Of a stretch of DNA of 64,000 nucleotides, positions 43,533-52,416 are shown piece by piece (the first letter of the stretch is position 1; each line of letters opens with the position of its first letter). The stretch covers positions 1-64,000 of the forward strand of contig JAILCP010000006.1 in the NCBI GenBank assembly GCA_024680055.1, in the 5' to 3' direction. The notes below the pieces were generated by a model. That model searched no databases and had not been told where the DNA came from. It was given only the letters and a program-made list of their open reading frames with translations. Source of the stretch: Lachnospiraceae bacterium (GTDB lineage: Bacteria; Bacillota; Clostridia; Lachnospirales; Lachnospiraceae). The position numbers and the translations under genes were made by a program.

Positions 43533-43963
43533 AATTAACAGTAATTAACGGACCCAACCTCAACATGCTGGGAATTCGGGAACCGGAAATATATGGCAAG
43601 GGAGGGTACAACCTTCTTTGCGAAAAGATTTTGGAACATGGGAAACGCCTTGGGGTTCAGGTGGAAATTCTGCAAAGCAATCACGAGGGTGACCTGGTGG
43701 ATATGATTCAGGATTGCTACCAAAAAGTGGATGGAATTATTATTAATCCCGGCGCCTATACCCACACCAGCATTGCCATTTTAGATGCGGCCAAAGCGGT
43801 GAATCTTCCCATGGTGGAAGTCCATATATCCGATGTGTCAAAAAGAGAGGCCTTTCGCCAGATCAGCTATATCAGAGATGCCTGCTTAAAAACCATTATG
43901 GGACATGGTATGGATGGATATTTGGAGGCAATGGATTATTTGGTACATGAGGTAAACAAATGA
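43529..43963 (+). CDS. aroQ: 3-dehydroquinate dehydratase, type II
   Basis: 144 residues, the typical type II size. Dehydrates 3-dehydroquinate to 3-dehydroshikimate. The active-site tyrosine loop GPNLNMLGIREPEIYG and NPGAYTHTSIAI are present, along with EVHISDVSKREAFR. Overlaps both neighbours by 4 bases, so it is coupled to aroC and aroA. Confidence 0.96.
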   Translation: MKLTVINGPNLNMLGIREPEIYGKGGYNLLCEKILEHGKRLGVQVEILQSNHEGDLVDMIQDCYQKVDGIIINPGAYTHTSIAILDAAKAVNLPMVEVHISDVSKREAFRQISYIRDACLKTIMGHGMDGYLEAMDYLVHEVNK

Positions 43964-45153
43964 TAAAACGTATTGAAAAGGCTGTGGCGAAGGGAGACAT
44001 TACCGCGCCCCCAAGCAAAAGCTTATCCCATCGTTATATTATCTGCGCAGCTCTTGCAAAGGGACGCAGTGTAATTAAAAATGTCAGCTATTCCAAGGAC
44101 ATTTTGGCAACCATGGAATGTGCAAGAAAAATGGGAGCCACAGTGGAGCAAAAGGAAGACACCTTAACAATTACCGGCGGTGAAAAAAAAGCCAATGAAA
44201 TCATAGCGTTTCCTTGTAATGAAAGCGGAAGCACCATGAGATTCTTTATGGGAATTGCCCTCTACTTTTCCTACGAGGGACGATTTTACGGAAGTGAAAC
44301 CTTGAGAAACCGGCCCTTTGGAGTTTATGAAACGTTGTGTCAAAAGCTTTCGGGCACCTTCCTTAGAGAAAAGGATTACATTTTGGTTCATGGATGTTTA
44401 AAGCCGGACACCTATCGGCTTCCGGGAAACGTCAGCAGCCAGTTTATTTCCGGTTTGCTGTTTGTACTACCTCTATTAAAAGGAGACAGTCGAATTATAC
44501 TGGAGTCGGGAATAGAGAGCAAATCCTACATTAATTTAACCATTCAGGCCCAGGAAATGATGGGAGTGAAGGTGTATTGGAAAAATGACACGGAACTTTT
44601 TATACCAGGAAATCAAAGCTACAGTCCAAGGGAAGTTACGGTGGAGGGAGATTATTCCAACGCAGCGTTCCTGGAAGGTTTTAACACCATAGGAGGCAGC
44701 GTTGCGGTACATGGTTTGAATCCGGAAAGTCTTCAGGGAGACAAGGTGTACCTGGAACATTTTCAAAGCCTGCAAAGGGAAAAGGCAACGGTGGATTTAA
44801 GTGATTGTCCAGATCTTGGACCGGTGCTTTTCAGTGTGGCAGCAGCCAATCACGGAGGTTATTTTACCGGAACAAAGAGGCTTCGTATAAAGGAAAGCGA
44901 CAGAGTCAGCGCCATGTGTATGGAATTGGAAAAGCTTGGAATAGAATCGGTGATTGATGAAAACCGGGTGGAAATTAAAAAGGGAGAGTTACATCCTCCC
45001 ACCGAATCCATTGACGGTCACAACGACCACCGTATCGTGATGGCAATGACGTTGCTTTTGTCAAAGACCGGGGGCGAAATGAAAGGAGCAGAGGCGGTAA
45101 GCAAAAGTTACCCGGATTTTTTTGAACGAATAAGGGAAATTGGAATAGGATGA
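43960..45153 (+). CDS. aroA: 3-phosphoshikimate 1-carboxyvinyltransferase (EPSP synthase)
   Basis: 397 residues. Forms EPSP from shikimate 3-phosphate and PEP. Motifs: PPSKSLSHRYIICAALAKG near the N terminus, ESGSTMRFFMG (the loop where many enzymes have GNAGTA-type residues), and RIKESDRVSAM and DGHNDHRIVMAM near the end. The GxSGTxx-like segment with Glu and Ser suggests the less common class of EPSPS, which is often glyphosate-tolerant; that is only an inference. Slightly shorter than E. coli AroA (427). Confidence 0.92.
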   Translation: MIKRIEKAVAKGDITAPPSKSLSHRYIICAALAKGRSVIKNVSYSKDILATMECARKMGATVEQKEDTLTITGGEKKANEIIAFPCNESGSTMRFFMGIALYFSYEGRFYGSETLRNRPFGVYETLCQKLSGTFLREKDYILVHGCLKPDTYRLPGNVSSQFISGLLFVLPLLKGDSRIILESGIESKSYINLTIQAQEMMGVKVYWKNDTELFIPGNQSYSPREVTVEGDYSNAAFLEGFNTIGGSVAVHGLNPESLQGDKVYLEHFQSLQREKATVDLSDCPDLGPVLFSVAAANHGGYFTGTKRLRIKESDRVSAMCMELEKLGIESVIDENRVEIKKGELHPPTESIDGHNDHRIVMAMTLLLSKTGGEMKGAEAVSKSYPDFFERIREIGIG

Positions 45154-45159
45154 TGAATT

Positions 45160-46014
45160 ATGGAATGGATTAATCAGAAAAATGTCCTGATTGTAGGACT
45201 TGGTCTTATGGGAGGAAGTTACGCAAGAGCCTTAAGCAGGCTGGGATTTCACGTAATGGCCTTAGACAAAAACAAAGAAAGTATTCTGTTTGCAAAGCAG
45301 CAGCACATCATTGAAGAGGGTGACTGGAAAGAGGACAGTGTCCTTTTGGAACAGGCAGACAGCATTATTATTGCCCTGTATCCCGGCATTGTTGTAAAAT
45401 GGGTACAGGAGCACCAGGATAAAATTAAATCCGGAGCGTTTATCACCGATGTGACCGGTGTAAAAGAGCCGGTGGTATACAAGGTTCAGGAAATTTTACG
45501 GGAGGATCTGGAATTTATTGCAGCCCATCCCATGGCCGGAAGAGAAGTGTACGGCGTAGAAAACAGTGATGATAAAATCTTTCGGGATGCCAACTATATT
45601 GTGGTTCCCACAGAGAAAAACACCAGGGAAGCCATTTTATGGTGTGAGAATTTAGGAAGGGTCCTTGGTTTTCGGAAGGTATCCATTTTAACCCCAAAGG
45701 AGCACGACGATATGATTGCCTATGTTTCTCAGCTGACCCATTGTATTGCGGTGGCGTTGATGACCGGCTGTGACAAGGAACATGTGGTGGACTATACGGG
45801 AGACTCGTTCAGGGACCTGACAAGAATAGCAAATATCAACGAAGACATGTGGTCGGAGTTGTTTTTAATGAATAAAGAGCCGTTGCTTCAGGAGATGACC
45901 TATTTTATCGATGAGATGAATGAAATCAAGGGTCTGATTGAAGAAGACAAGGTGGAAGAGTTAAAAGAAAAAATGAGGCTGTCTACCGTAAGGCGTAGCA
46001 GATTTAACAAATAG
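45160..46014 (+). CDS. tyrA: Prephenate dehydrogenase
   Basis: 284 residues. Oxidative decarboxylation of prephenate to 4-hydroxyphenylpyruvate using an NAD(P) Rossmann fold (VGLGLMGGSYARALS, residues 10-24). The active-site His is probably in AAHPMAGREVYG, with later Asp/Arg segments DSFRDLTRIANIN. No ACT domain or chorismate mutase is attached, so the mutase is elsewhere. It sits after aroA and before the DAHP synthase. Confidence 0.94.
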   Translation: MEWINQKNVLIVGLGLMGGSYARALSRLGFHVMALDKNKESILFAKQQHIIEEGDWKEDSVLLEQADSIIIALYPGIVVKWVQEHQDKIKSGAFITDVTGVKEPVVYKVQEILREDLEFIAAHPMAGREVYGVENSDDKIFRDANYIVVPTEKNTREAILWCENLGRVLGFRKVSILTPKEHDDMIAYVSQLTHCIAVALMTGCDKEHVVDYTGDSFRDLTRIANINEDMWSELFLMNKEPLLQEMTYFIDEMNEIKGLIEEDKVEELKEKMRLSTVRRSRFNK

Positions 46015-46033
46015 AAAACGAGGTATTGAAATT

Positions 46034-47062
46034 ATGAATATGGAATTTGTAAAGAAATTGGCACTTCCGGTGGAAGTAAAGGAAATGTGTCCCTTAGACG
46101 GAAAAGCGGGAAAAATCGTAGAAGAAAAAAGGGTGGAGCTGGAATCTGTATTTTCAGGACAGGATGATCGTATTGCCCTGATTATCGGACCATGTTCCGC
46201 AGACAATGAGGACAGTGTAATTGACTACATTTCAAGACTTGTTCCGGTGCAGGAAAAGGTAAAAGATAAGATTTTAATTATTCCAAGAATCTACACCAAC
46301 AAGCCAAGAACCACAGGAGCCGGTTATAAGGGCATGCTTCATCAGCCGGACCCAACAGAAAAGGCAGACCTTTTTAAAGGAATTATTGCCACAAGACATT
46401 TGCATATGAGAGCCATTGAAGAGACCGGATTTGCCTGCGCAGATGAAATGCTGTACCCGGAGAATTATCAGTATCTGGACGACATTTTAGCCTATGTGGC
46501 AGTGGGAGCAAGATCAGTGGAAGATCAGCAGCACCGACTTACCGCCGGTGGAATTGATACCCCTGTGGGAATGAAAAATCCCACCAGTGGCGACTACAGT
46601 GTTATGTTAAATGCCATTATGGCAGCTCAACATTCCTACTCCTTTATATATAGAGGCTGGGAAGTGAAGGCTGAGGGCAATCAATACGCCCATGCCATTT
46701 TACGCGGATACACCAATCGTCACGGGGAAACTCATCCAAACTATCACTATGAAGATTTGGTAAGACTTTGCGATTACTATGATGAATACGATCTTATCAA
46801 TCCGGGAGTGATTATTGATACCAACCATGCCAACTCCGGAAAAGATCCGTTGGAGCAGCCAAGAATTATGAAAGAGGTTTTAAGTTCCGCAAGACACAAT
46901 GATCGAATCAAAAAGTTGTTAAAAGGATTTATGGTGGAAAGCTACATTGAAGACGGAAATCAGAAAGTGGGCGGCGGTGTTTACGGAAAGTCCATTACCG
47001 ATGCCTGTCTTGGCTGGGAAAAAACAGAACGATTGATTTATGAAGTAGCGGATTTATTATAA
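46034..47062 (+). CDS. aroF: 3-deoxy-7-phosphoheptulonate synthase (DAHP synthase, class I alpha)
   Basis: 342 residues, first step of the shikimate path, PEP plus erythrose 4-phosphate. Class I alpha features: IIGPCSADNEDSVIDY, PRTTGAGYKGMLHQPD, the PEP segment GARSVEDQQHR, KNPTSGDYSVML and DTNHANSGKDP (metal ligands). Residues of this class can be feedback-inhibited by Phe or Tyr. Last aromatic gene of the operon; a one-gene operon extension follows (SDR, 22 bases on). Confidence 0.94.
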   Translation: MNMEFVKKLALPVEVKEMCPLDGKAGKIVEEKRVELESVFSGQDDRIALIIGPCSADNEDSVIDYISRLVPVQEKVKDKILIIPRIYTNKPRTTGAGYKGMLHQPDPTEKADLFKGIIATRHLHMRAIEETGFACADEMLYPENYQYLDDILAYVAVGARSVEDQQHRLTAGGIDTPVGMKNPTSGDYSVMLNAIMAAQHSYSFIYRGWEVKAEGNQYAHAILRGYTNRHGETHPNYHYEDLVRLCDYYDEYDLINPGVIIDTNHANSGKDPLEQPRIMKEVLSSARHNDRIKKLLKGFMVESYIEDGNQKVGGGVYGKSITDACLGWEKTERLIYEVADLL

Positions 47063-47084
47063 TTTACATTTATGGAGGCGTCTT

Positions 47085-47843
47085 ATGAAGACGGTACTGA
47101 TTACAGGAGCAACCTCAGGAATTGGGGAGGCCTTTGCAAAATACTACAGCAAAAAAGGTTACCGGTTGATTTTAACAGGGCGAAACAGGAAGCGACTGAA
47201 GTGGTATAAAAATCACCTAAAAGGTGTACAAAAAGTAATTCCTGCAGACCTGACAAGGAAGGCAGACTGTAAAAAGCTTCTTTTGGAAACGAGAAAGGAG
47301 CCGGTGGATATTTTTATCAACAATGCCGGGTTCGGACTTTTTGGTGAATTTTTGAAAACTGACTTAAACAACGAACTTTCCATGATACAGGTCAATGATG
47401 TGGCAATGCATCAGCTGTTTAAGGTAATGCTTCGCCGTATGGAGAGACGTGGCGAAGGTACCATTTTAAATGTGGCGTCTTCCGCCGGGCTTTTACCGGC
47501 AGGGCCTTATATGGCCACCTATTATGCCACCAAAGCCTATGTGGTTAGTCTTACAAAGGCAGTGGCAGCAGAGTTAAAGGCTTCCGGAAGCAGGGTGTAC
47601 GTGGCGGCTCTTTGCCCGGGACCGGTGGACACAGGATTTCATCAGGTCGCAGGTGTGAAGTTTTCCTCTACGGGGATCAGTGCCTCTCAATGTGTAAAAG
47701 AAGCCGTAAAAGGAATGAAAAAGAAAAAGTGCGTGATTGTTCCGGGAAAAGGATTGGCCATATGGATGAAATTTCAAAAGTTGGTACCGGAGAGGATTTT
47801 ACTTTTTATCATTGCAGCCTTTCAAAAATCCAAGGAAAAATAA
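47085..47843 (+). CDS. Short-chain dehydrogenase/reductase
   Basis: 252 residues, NAD(P)-dependent Rossmann fold. TGATSGIGEAFAKYY (8-22), NNAGFGLFGEF, catalytic Ser in ASSAGLLPAG and YxxxK in ATYYATKAY are complete. Substrate unknown. Placed between the aromatic genes and metF with AGGAG 8 bases before the ATG and no terminator on either side, so it is probably part of a long transcription unit. It may be a quinate/shikimate-like or unrelated reductase; AroE is in a different fold family, so it does not replace it. Confidence 0.88.
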   Translation: MKTVLITGATSGIGEAFAKYYSKKGYRLILTGRNRKRLKWYKNHLKGVQKVIPADLTRKADCKKLLLETRKEPVDIFINNAGFGLFGEFLKTDLNNELSMIQVNDVAMHQLFKVMLRRMERRGEGTILNVASSAGLLPAGPYMATYYATKAYVVSLTKAVAAELKASGSRVYVAALCPGPVDTGFHQVAGVKFSSTGISASQCVKEAVKGMKKKKCVIVPGKGLAIWMKFQKLVPERILLFIIAAFQKSKEK

Positions 47844-47877
47844 ATGCATTTCAAAATAGGAAAATGGAGAATGGCCT

Positions 47878-48762
47878 ATGAAAATATCAGAATTGCATAA
47901 AAGTAAAAAGTTTTCATTATCCTTTGAGGTGTTTCCCCCAAAGGACAGCGATAATTATCAATCCGTGAAACATGCCACGGAAGAAATTGCGAAATTAAAG
48001 CCGGCCTTTATGAGTGTAACTTACGGAACCGGAAAGGGAACCAGCAGTTATACTCTGGAAATGGCCAAAATGATAAAAGAACAATACGATGTATCCTCCA
48101 TTGCTCATTTGACCTGTATCTCTTCCACAAAGGATACGGTACTGAAACGAATCAGGGAGTTTAAAGAGGCAGGCATCGAAAATATTCTGGCCCTTCGGGG
48201 AGACATTCCAAAAGATCTTTTGGGAGCGGATCGAAGTGACTGGGATTATCATTATGCCACCGATTTAATTGCGGACATAAAAAAAATCGACGAAGGATTT
48301 TGCATCGGTGGAGCATGTTACCCGGAGATACATCCGGAAAGCGAAAATCAGAGAGAAGATATTAAACATCTGAAGGAAAAGGTAGATGCAGGGTGCGACT
48401 TTTTAACCACACAGATGTTTTTTGACAATAATTTGTTATATAATTTCTTATATAAAATCAGAGAAGCGGGAATTCTGGTGCCAATTGTGGCAGGGGTTAT
48501 GCCCATTACCAATGCAAAACAGGTGGAGAGGGCAAGACAGTTGTCAGGTTCTTTTATGCCACAGCGTTTTATCACTTTGGTAGATGCTTTTGGCAGCGAT
48601 AAAAATGCCATGAAGCAGGCAGGGATTGCCTATGCCACGGATCAGGTCATTGACCTTTATGCAAATGGTATTACCAATGTTCATATTTACACCATGAATC
48701 ATCCGGATGTGGCAGCAGCCATTCAGAAAAACGTATCGGATATACTGGGGAAAGAATTGTAA
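47878..48762 (+). CDS. metF: Methylenetetrahydrofolate reductase
   Basis: 294 residues, FAD-dependent TIM barrel reducing 5,10-methylene-THF to 5-methyl-THF, the methyl donor for MetH. SLSFEVFPPKDSDNY, AHLTCISSTKDTVL and LALRGDIPKD are typical. It overlaps the activation-domain gene by 1 base (TAATG) and precedes metH, forming a C1-to-methionine module. Confidence 0.95.
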   Translation: MKISELHKSKKFSLSFEVFPPKDSDNYQSVKHATEEIAKLKPAFMSVTYGTGKGTSSYTLEMAKMIKEQYDVSSIAHLTCISSTKDTVLKRIREFKEAGIENILALRGDIPKDLLGADRSDWDYHYATDLIADIKKIDEGFCIGGACYPEIHPESENQREDIKHLKEKVDAGCDFLTTQMFFDNNLLYNFLYKIREAGILVPIVAGVMPITNAKQVERARQLSGSFMPQRFITLVDAFGSDKNAMKQAGIAYATDQVIDLYANGITNVHIYTMNHPDVAAAIQKNVSDILGKEL

Positions 48763-49445
48763 TGATTTATACAAAGGTATTTACCCTGCCGCCTTTTAAC
48801 GAGGCAGAAATCAGACGATATGCAGGAATAGGAAGAGAGACATTGGATGCACAGTCCGTAGAGGACTGTTTAAGTCAGTGCATGAATGAAACAAAGGATA
48901 TATTTCAGGGAACGGTTTGTTATGTCACCGTTCCTATTCGTGTATGTGGGGATGAGGTGGATTTGCAGTTTGCGAAGGTAAAAAGCAAAGCCCTTGCAAA
49001 GAATCTATCCGGTTGTGAGAAGGCGGTGGTATTTGCAGCCACAGCGGGAATACAAATCGACCGGTTGATTGTAAAGTACCAAAAGAAGTCTATTTCCAAA
49101 GCCCTTTTTATGCAGGCCATTGGCGCAGAGAGGGTGGAAAGTCTGTGTGATGTTTTTTGTGATTGGTTAAAAGAAGAAGGAGAAAAACAAAAGAACTATT
49201 TACGTCCAAGATTCAGCCCGGGTTATGGGGATTTGCCCTTGGAGTTCCAAAAGGATATGGTAAAGGTACTGGATTGTACCAAAAAAATCGGCGTATCCCT
49301 AAATGAAAGTCTTCTAATGACTCCAAGCAAGTCTGTGACGGCCATTGTGGGAATGGGAAAACTGCCCTGTGAGGAAAATAAACTCCCCGGAAAAGGATGC
49401 GATAGTTGCAGTAAGCGCGATTGTGATTATAGGAAGGTTAAATAA
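48762..49445 (+). CDS. MetH activation (reactivation) domain protein
   Basis: 227 residues, equivalent to the C-terminal activation domain of cobalamin-dependent methionine synthase. The conserved RFSPGYGDLPLEFQ segment binds SAM, and the C terminus is cysteine-rich (CDSCSKRDCDY), possibly for Fe-S or metal binding. In this genome it is a separate protein rather than part of MetH, a common arrangement in Clostridia. It overlaps metF by one base and is followed immediately by metH. Confidence 0.9.
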   Translation: MIYTKVFTLPPFNEAEIRRYAGIGRETLDAQSVEDCLSQCMNETKDIFQGTVCYVTVPIRVCGDEVDLQFAKVKSKALAKNLSGCEKAVVFAATAGIQIDRLIVKYQKKSISKALFMQAIGAERVESLCDVFCDWLKEEGEKQKNYLRPRFSPGYGDLPLEFQKDMVKVLDCTKKIGVSLNESLLMTPSKSVTAIVGMGKLPCEENKLPGKGCDSCSKRDCDYRKVK

Positions 49446-51857
49446 ATGGATATTAGAGAAGAATTAAAAAACGGAAGATTTTATCTGGATGGCGGCATGG
49501 GAACCATGCTGTACGAAAAGGGACTGCAAAGCGGCGAACGTCCTGAGGAGTGGAACCTGTCCCATCCGGAAATCATAACACAAATACATAAAAGCTATTT
49601 TGATGCAGGAAGTAATCTGGTGTGTGCCAATACTTTTGGGGCCAACCTTTTTTCCTATGACAGGGAGAAGTTGGAAGAAATTGTAACTGCCGCCATTGTA
49701 TGTGCAAAAAAAGCCGCGGCCCTATCGGATACACCGCAGAAAAAATACGTGGCCTTGGATATGGGACCTTTGGGAAGACTTTTAAAACCCTATGGAACCT
49801 TGGACTTTGAAGATGCGGTTTCCATGTTTGCCACCACAGTACAAATCGGTGTAAAACAAGGGGTGGATGTGATTGTCATTGAAACCATGAACGACAGTTA
49901 CGAAACCAAGGCGGCGGTGCTGGCAGCAAAAGAAAACAGCGACCTGCCTGTTTTTGTCACCAACGCTTACGGAGAAGACGGAAAATTAATGACCGGAGCA
50001 AGCCCTCTTGCCATGCTGGCCATGTTGGAAGGTTTGGGAGTGGATGCCATTGGAGTCAACTGTTCTCTCGGACCAAAGCAGTTGATGGGAGTGGTAAAAG
50101 AACTGCTGCAGCACGCCTCTGTTCCTGTGATTGCAAAACCCAATGCGGGACTTCCAAAAAATGACGGGGTTCGTACCTATTATGATGTGGATCCAAAAGA
50201 ATTCTCCGTGGATATGGCAGAAATGGCAGAGGAAGGCGTTTGTATTTTGGGTGGTTGCTGCGGAACAACTCCCCAGTATATAAAAGCCATGGTACAAGCC
50301 ACAAGGGACATTGCCTTAAAAGAAATTACAGAGAAAAAAGAAACTCTGGTTTCTTCCTATACGCATGCGGTGGTATTTGGGAACAAGCCCATTTTAATCG
50401 GAGAAAGAATTAATCCTACAGGAAAGAAGCGCTTTAAACAGGCCCTTCAGGAACAGGATATGGATTACATACTAAATGAAGGCTTGAACCAGGAGGAAAA
50501 GGGAGTACAGATCCTTGATGTGAATGTGGGACTTCCGGGAATTGATGAGGGAGCCATGATGGAAAAAACCGTATGTGAACTTCAGGCGGTTACTGCCCTT
50601 CCTCTTCAAATTGACACCTCCAATATGGAGGCCATGGAAAAAGCCCTTCGTATTTACAACGGAAAAGCCATGATCAATTCCGTCAACGGAAAACAGGAAG
50701 TGATGGAGCAGGTATTTCCTTTGGTGAAAAAATACGGTGGTCTGGTGGTGGCATTGACCCTTGACGAGGACGGAATCCCAACCACAGCAGAAAAACGTAT
50801 TGAAATCGCAAAGAAGATTATCAAAGTGGCAGGTGAGTATGGAATCTCCACCAAAGATTTGATTTTTGATACCCTTTGCATGTCTGTCAGTGCAGATGTG
50901 ACTGCACCTATGGAGACGTTGAAGGCCCTTCATTATATCAAGGAGGAGATGAAACTTCCCACCGTTCTTGGAGTTTCCAATATATCCTTTGGACTTCCAA
51001 GAAGAGATATAATTAACAGCAATTTCTTTGCTTTTGCCCTGGAAGAGGGATTATCTGCAGGAATTATCAACCCTTATGCCCTGGATATGCAAAAGGCGTA
51101 CCACAGCTATCTGTTGCTTCACAACCTGGATGAGAATTGTGACGGCTATATTGAATTTGCCACCAACTGCCCGGACGAAGTTGCCACAGTGAAAAAGGCA
51201 GAAAACAAAAAAGAGGGAAGCGAGGGTACCTTAACCCCGTTGCAAACCGCTGTGGTAAAAGGGTTAAAGGAAAAAGCCGGAAATTTATGCGCAGAGCTTT
51301 TGGCAAATAAGGATGCCCTTGCCATTGTAAATGAAGAAATCGTTCCGGCCCTTGACATTGTAGGCAAAGGATTTGAAAATAAAACCATGTTTCTTCCACA
51401 GCTTTTAATGAGCGCGGAAGCGGCCAAGGCAGCGTTTGAAAACATTAAGGCAGCTATTTTAAAAAGCGGAGCTTCACAGGAGATGAAATCCAAGTTCGTC
51501 ATTGCCACGGTAAAAGGTGACATTCACGACATTGGAAAGAACATTGTAAAGGTACTTCTGGAAAACTACGGATTTGACGTAATCGATCTTGGAAAAGATG
51601 TGAGCCCGGAAGATGTGGTGGAAGCCGTGCTTTCGGAAGAAGCGCCTATGTGCGGTCTCAGTGCGTTGATGACCACCACCGTTCCGGCCATGGAAGAGAC
51701 CATTGTACAGTTGAAGGAAAAAGCGCCGCAATGTAAAATCATTGTAGGCGGAGCGGTTTTGAACCGGGAATATGCAGCGCGAATCGGGGCGGACTATTAC
51801 TCCAAGGACGCCATGGAAACCGTTCGTTATGCCATAGAATATGAAGAAAGAAAGTAG
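49446..51857 (+). CDS. metH: Cobalamin-dependent methionine synthase without activation domain
   Basis: 803 residues. Order: homocysteine-binding domain (about 1-290) with zinc cysteines in GVNCSLGP and LGGCCGTTP; pterin (methyl-THF) domain (about 315-580) with IGERINPTGKKRF; B12 cap and Rossmann domains (about 600-803) with the cobalamin-binding GDIHDIGKN. It methylates homocysteine with 5-methyl-THF. The usual fourth (activation) domain is the separate preceding gene. Length (803 versus about 1200) agrees with this split. It lies directly after that gene with no gap. Confidence 0.96.
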   Translation: MDIREELKNGRFYLDGGMGTMLYEKGLQSGERPEEWNLSHPEIITQIHKSYFDAGSNLVCANTFGANLFSYDREKLEEIVTAAIVCAKKAAALSDTPQKKYVALDMGPLGRLLKPYGTLDFEDAVSMFATTVQIGVKQGVDVIVIETMNDSYETKAAVLAAKENSDLPVFVTNAYGEDGKLMTGASPLAMLAMLEGLGVDAIGVNCSLGPKQLMGVVKELLQHASVPVIAKPNAGLPKNDGVRTYYDVDPKEFSVDMAEMAEEGVCILGGCCGTTPQYIKAMVQATRDIALKEITEKKETLVSSYTHAVVFGNKPILIGERINPTGKKRFKQALQEQDMDYILNEGLNQEEKGVQILDVNVGLPGIDEGAMMEKTVCELQAVTALPLQIDTSNMEAMEKALRIYNGKAMINSVNGKQEVMEQVFPLVKKYGGLVVALTLDEDGIPTTAEKRIEIAKKIIKVAGEYGISTKDLIFDTLCMSVSADVTAPMETLKALHYIKEEMKLPTVLGVSNISFGLPRRDIINSNFFAFALEEGLSAGIINPYALDMQKAYHSYLLLHNLDENCDGYIEFATNCPDEVATVKKAENKKEGSEGTLTPLQTAVVKGLKEKAGNLCAELLANKDALAIVNEEIVPALDIVGKGFENKTMFLPQLLMSAEAAKAAFENIKAAILKSGASQEMKSKFVIATVKGDIHDIGKNIVKVLLENYGFDVIDLGKDVSPEDVVEAVLSEEAPMCGLSALMTTTVPAMEETIVQLKEKAPQCKIIVGGAVLNREYAARIGADYYSKDAMETVRYAIEYEERK

Positions 51858-51865
51858 GAAATAAC

Positions 51866-52399
51866 ATGGGATGTGTGTATTTTGTCCGCCATGGACAGAC
51901 GGTGTGGAACGTGGAAAATAAAATCTGCGGTGCCACAGATATTGAATTAACGGAACTTGGCCATGAACAGGCCATCGAAACGGGAAAAAGAATCATATCA
52001 CTGGGGATTACGGCGGATGAAATTTTGTATTCACCCCTGATCAGGGCCAAGGATACAGCACTTCATATCTCGGAAATCACAGGAATTCCTGCAAGGGAAG
52101 AGGTGCGTTTGAAAGAGCAGAATTTTGGAAAGTTTGAATCCACGCCAAGGGATGGCAGACAGTTTCGTAAAGCCAAGGAACATTTTTTAAGCCGCTATGA
52201 CGGTGGAGAATCCATGTTCCAGATGGCCCAGCGAATTTATAACTTGCTGGATGAGGTCACAGCTTCAGATAAAACCTATATTTTGGTGGCCCACAACGGA
52301 ATTGCCAGAGTGGTGAACTCCTATTTTTACGACATGACCAATAAGGAATATGCCATGTTTGGAGTGAAAAACTGCGCAATTTTACAATACGATTTTTAA
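51866..52399 (+). CDS. Histidine phosphatase (phosphoglycerate-mutase-like)
   Basis: 177 residues. RHGQTVWNVENKICGATD (catalytic His9 region) opens the protein, and the second His is in LVAHNGIARVV. Such small members act as phosphatases with broad or specific substrates, for example alpha-ribazole phosphate (CobC) or sugar phosphates. The cobalamin-linked CobC option fits the neighbouring cobalamin-dependent metH, but is only a suggestion. Nine bases after metH. Confidence 0.87.
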   Translation: MGCVYFVRHGQTVWNVENKICGATDIELTELGHEQAIETGKRIISLGITADEILYSPLIRAKDTALHISEITGIPAREEVRLKEQNFGKFESTPRDGRQFRKAKEHFLSRYDGGESMFQMAQRIYNLLDEVTASDKTYILVAHNGIARVVNSYFYDMTNKEYAMFGVKNCAILQYDF

Positions 52400-52416
52400 C
52401 ATAAGGAAGGATATAT

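Noticed and set aside
47878..51857. SAM riboswitch or T-box upstream of metF
   Set aside because: The gap before metF is about 34 bases and holds only a ribosome site.
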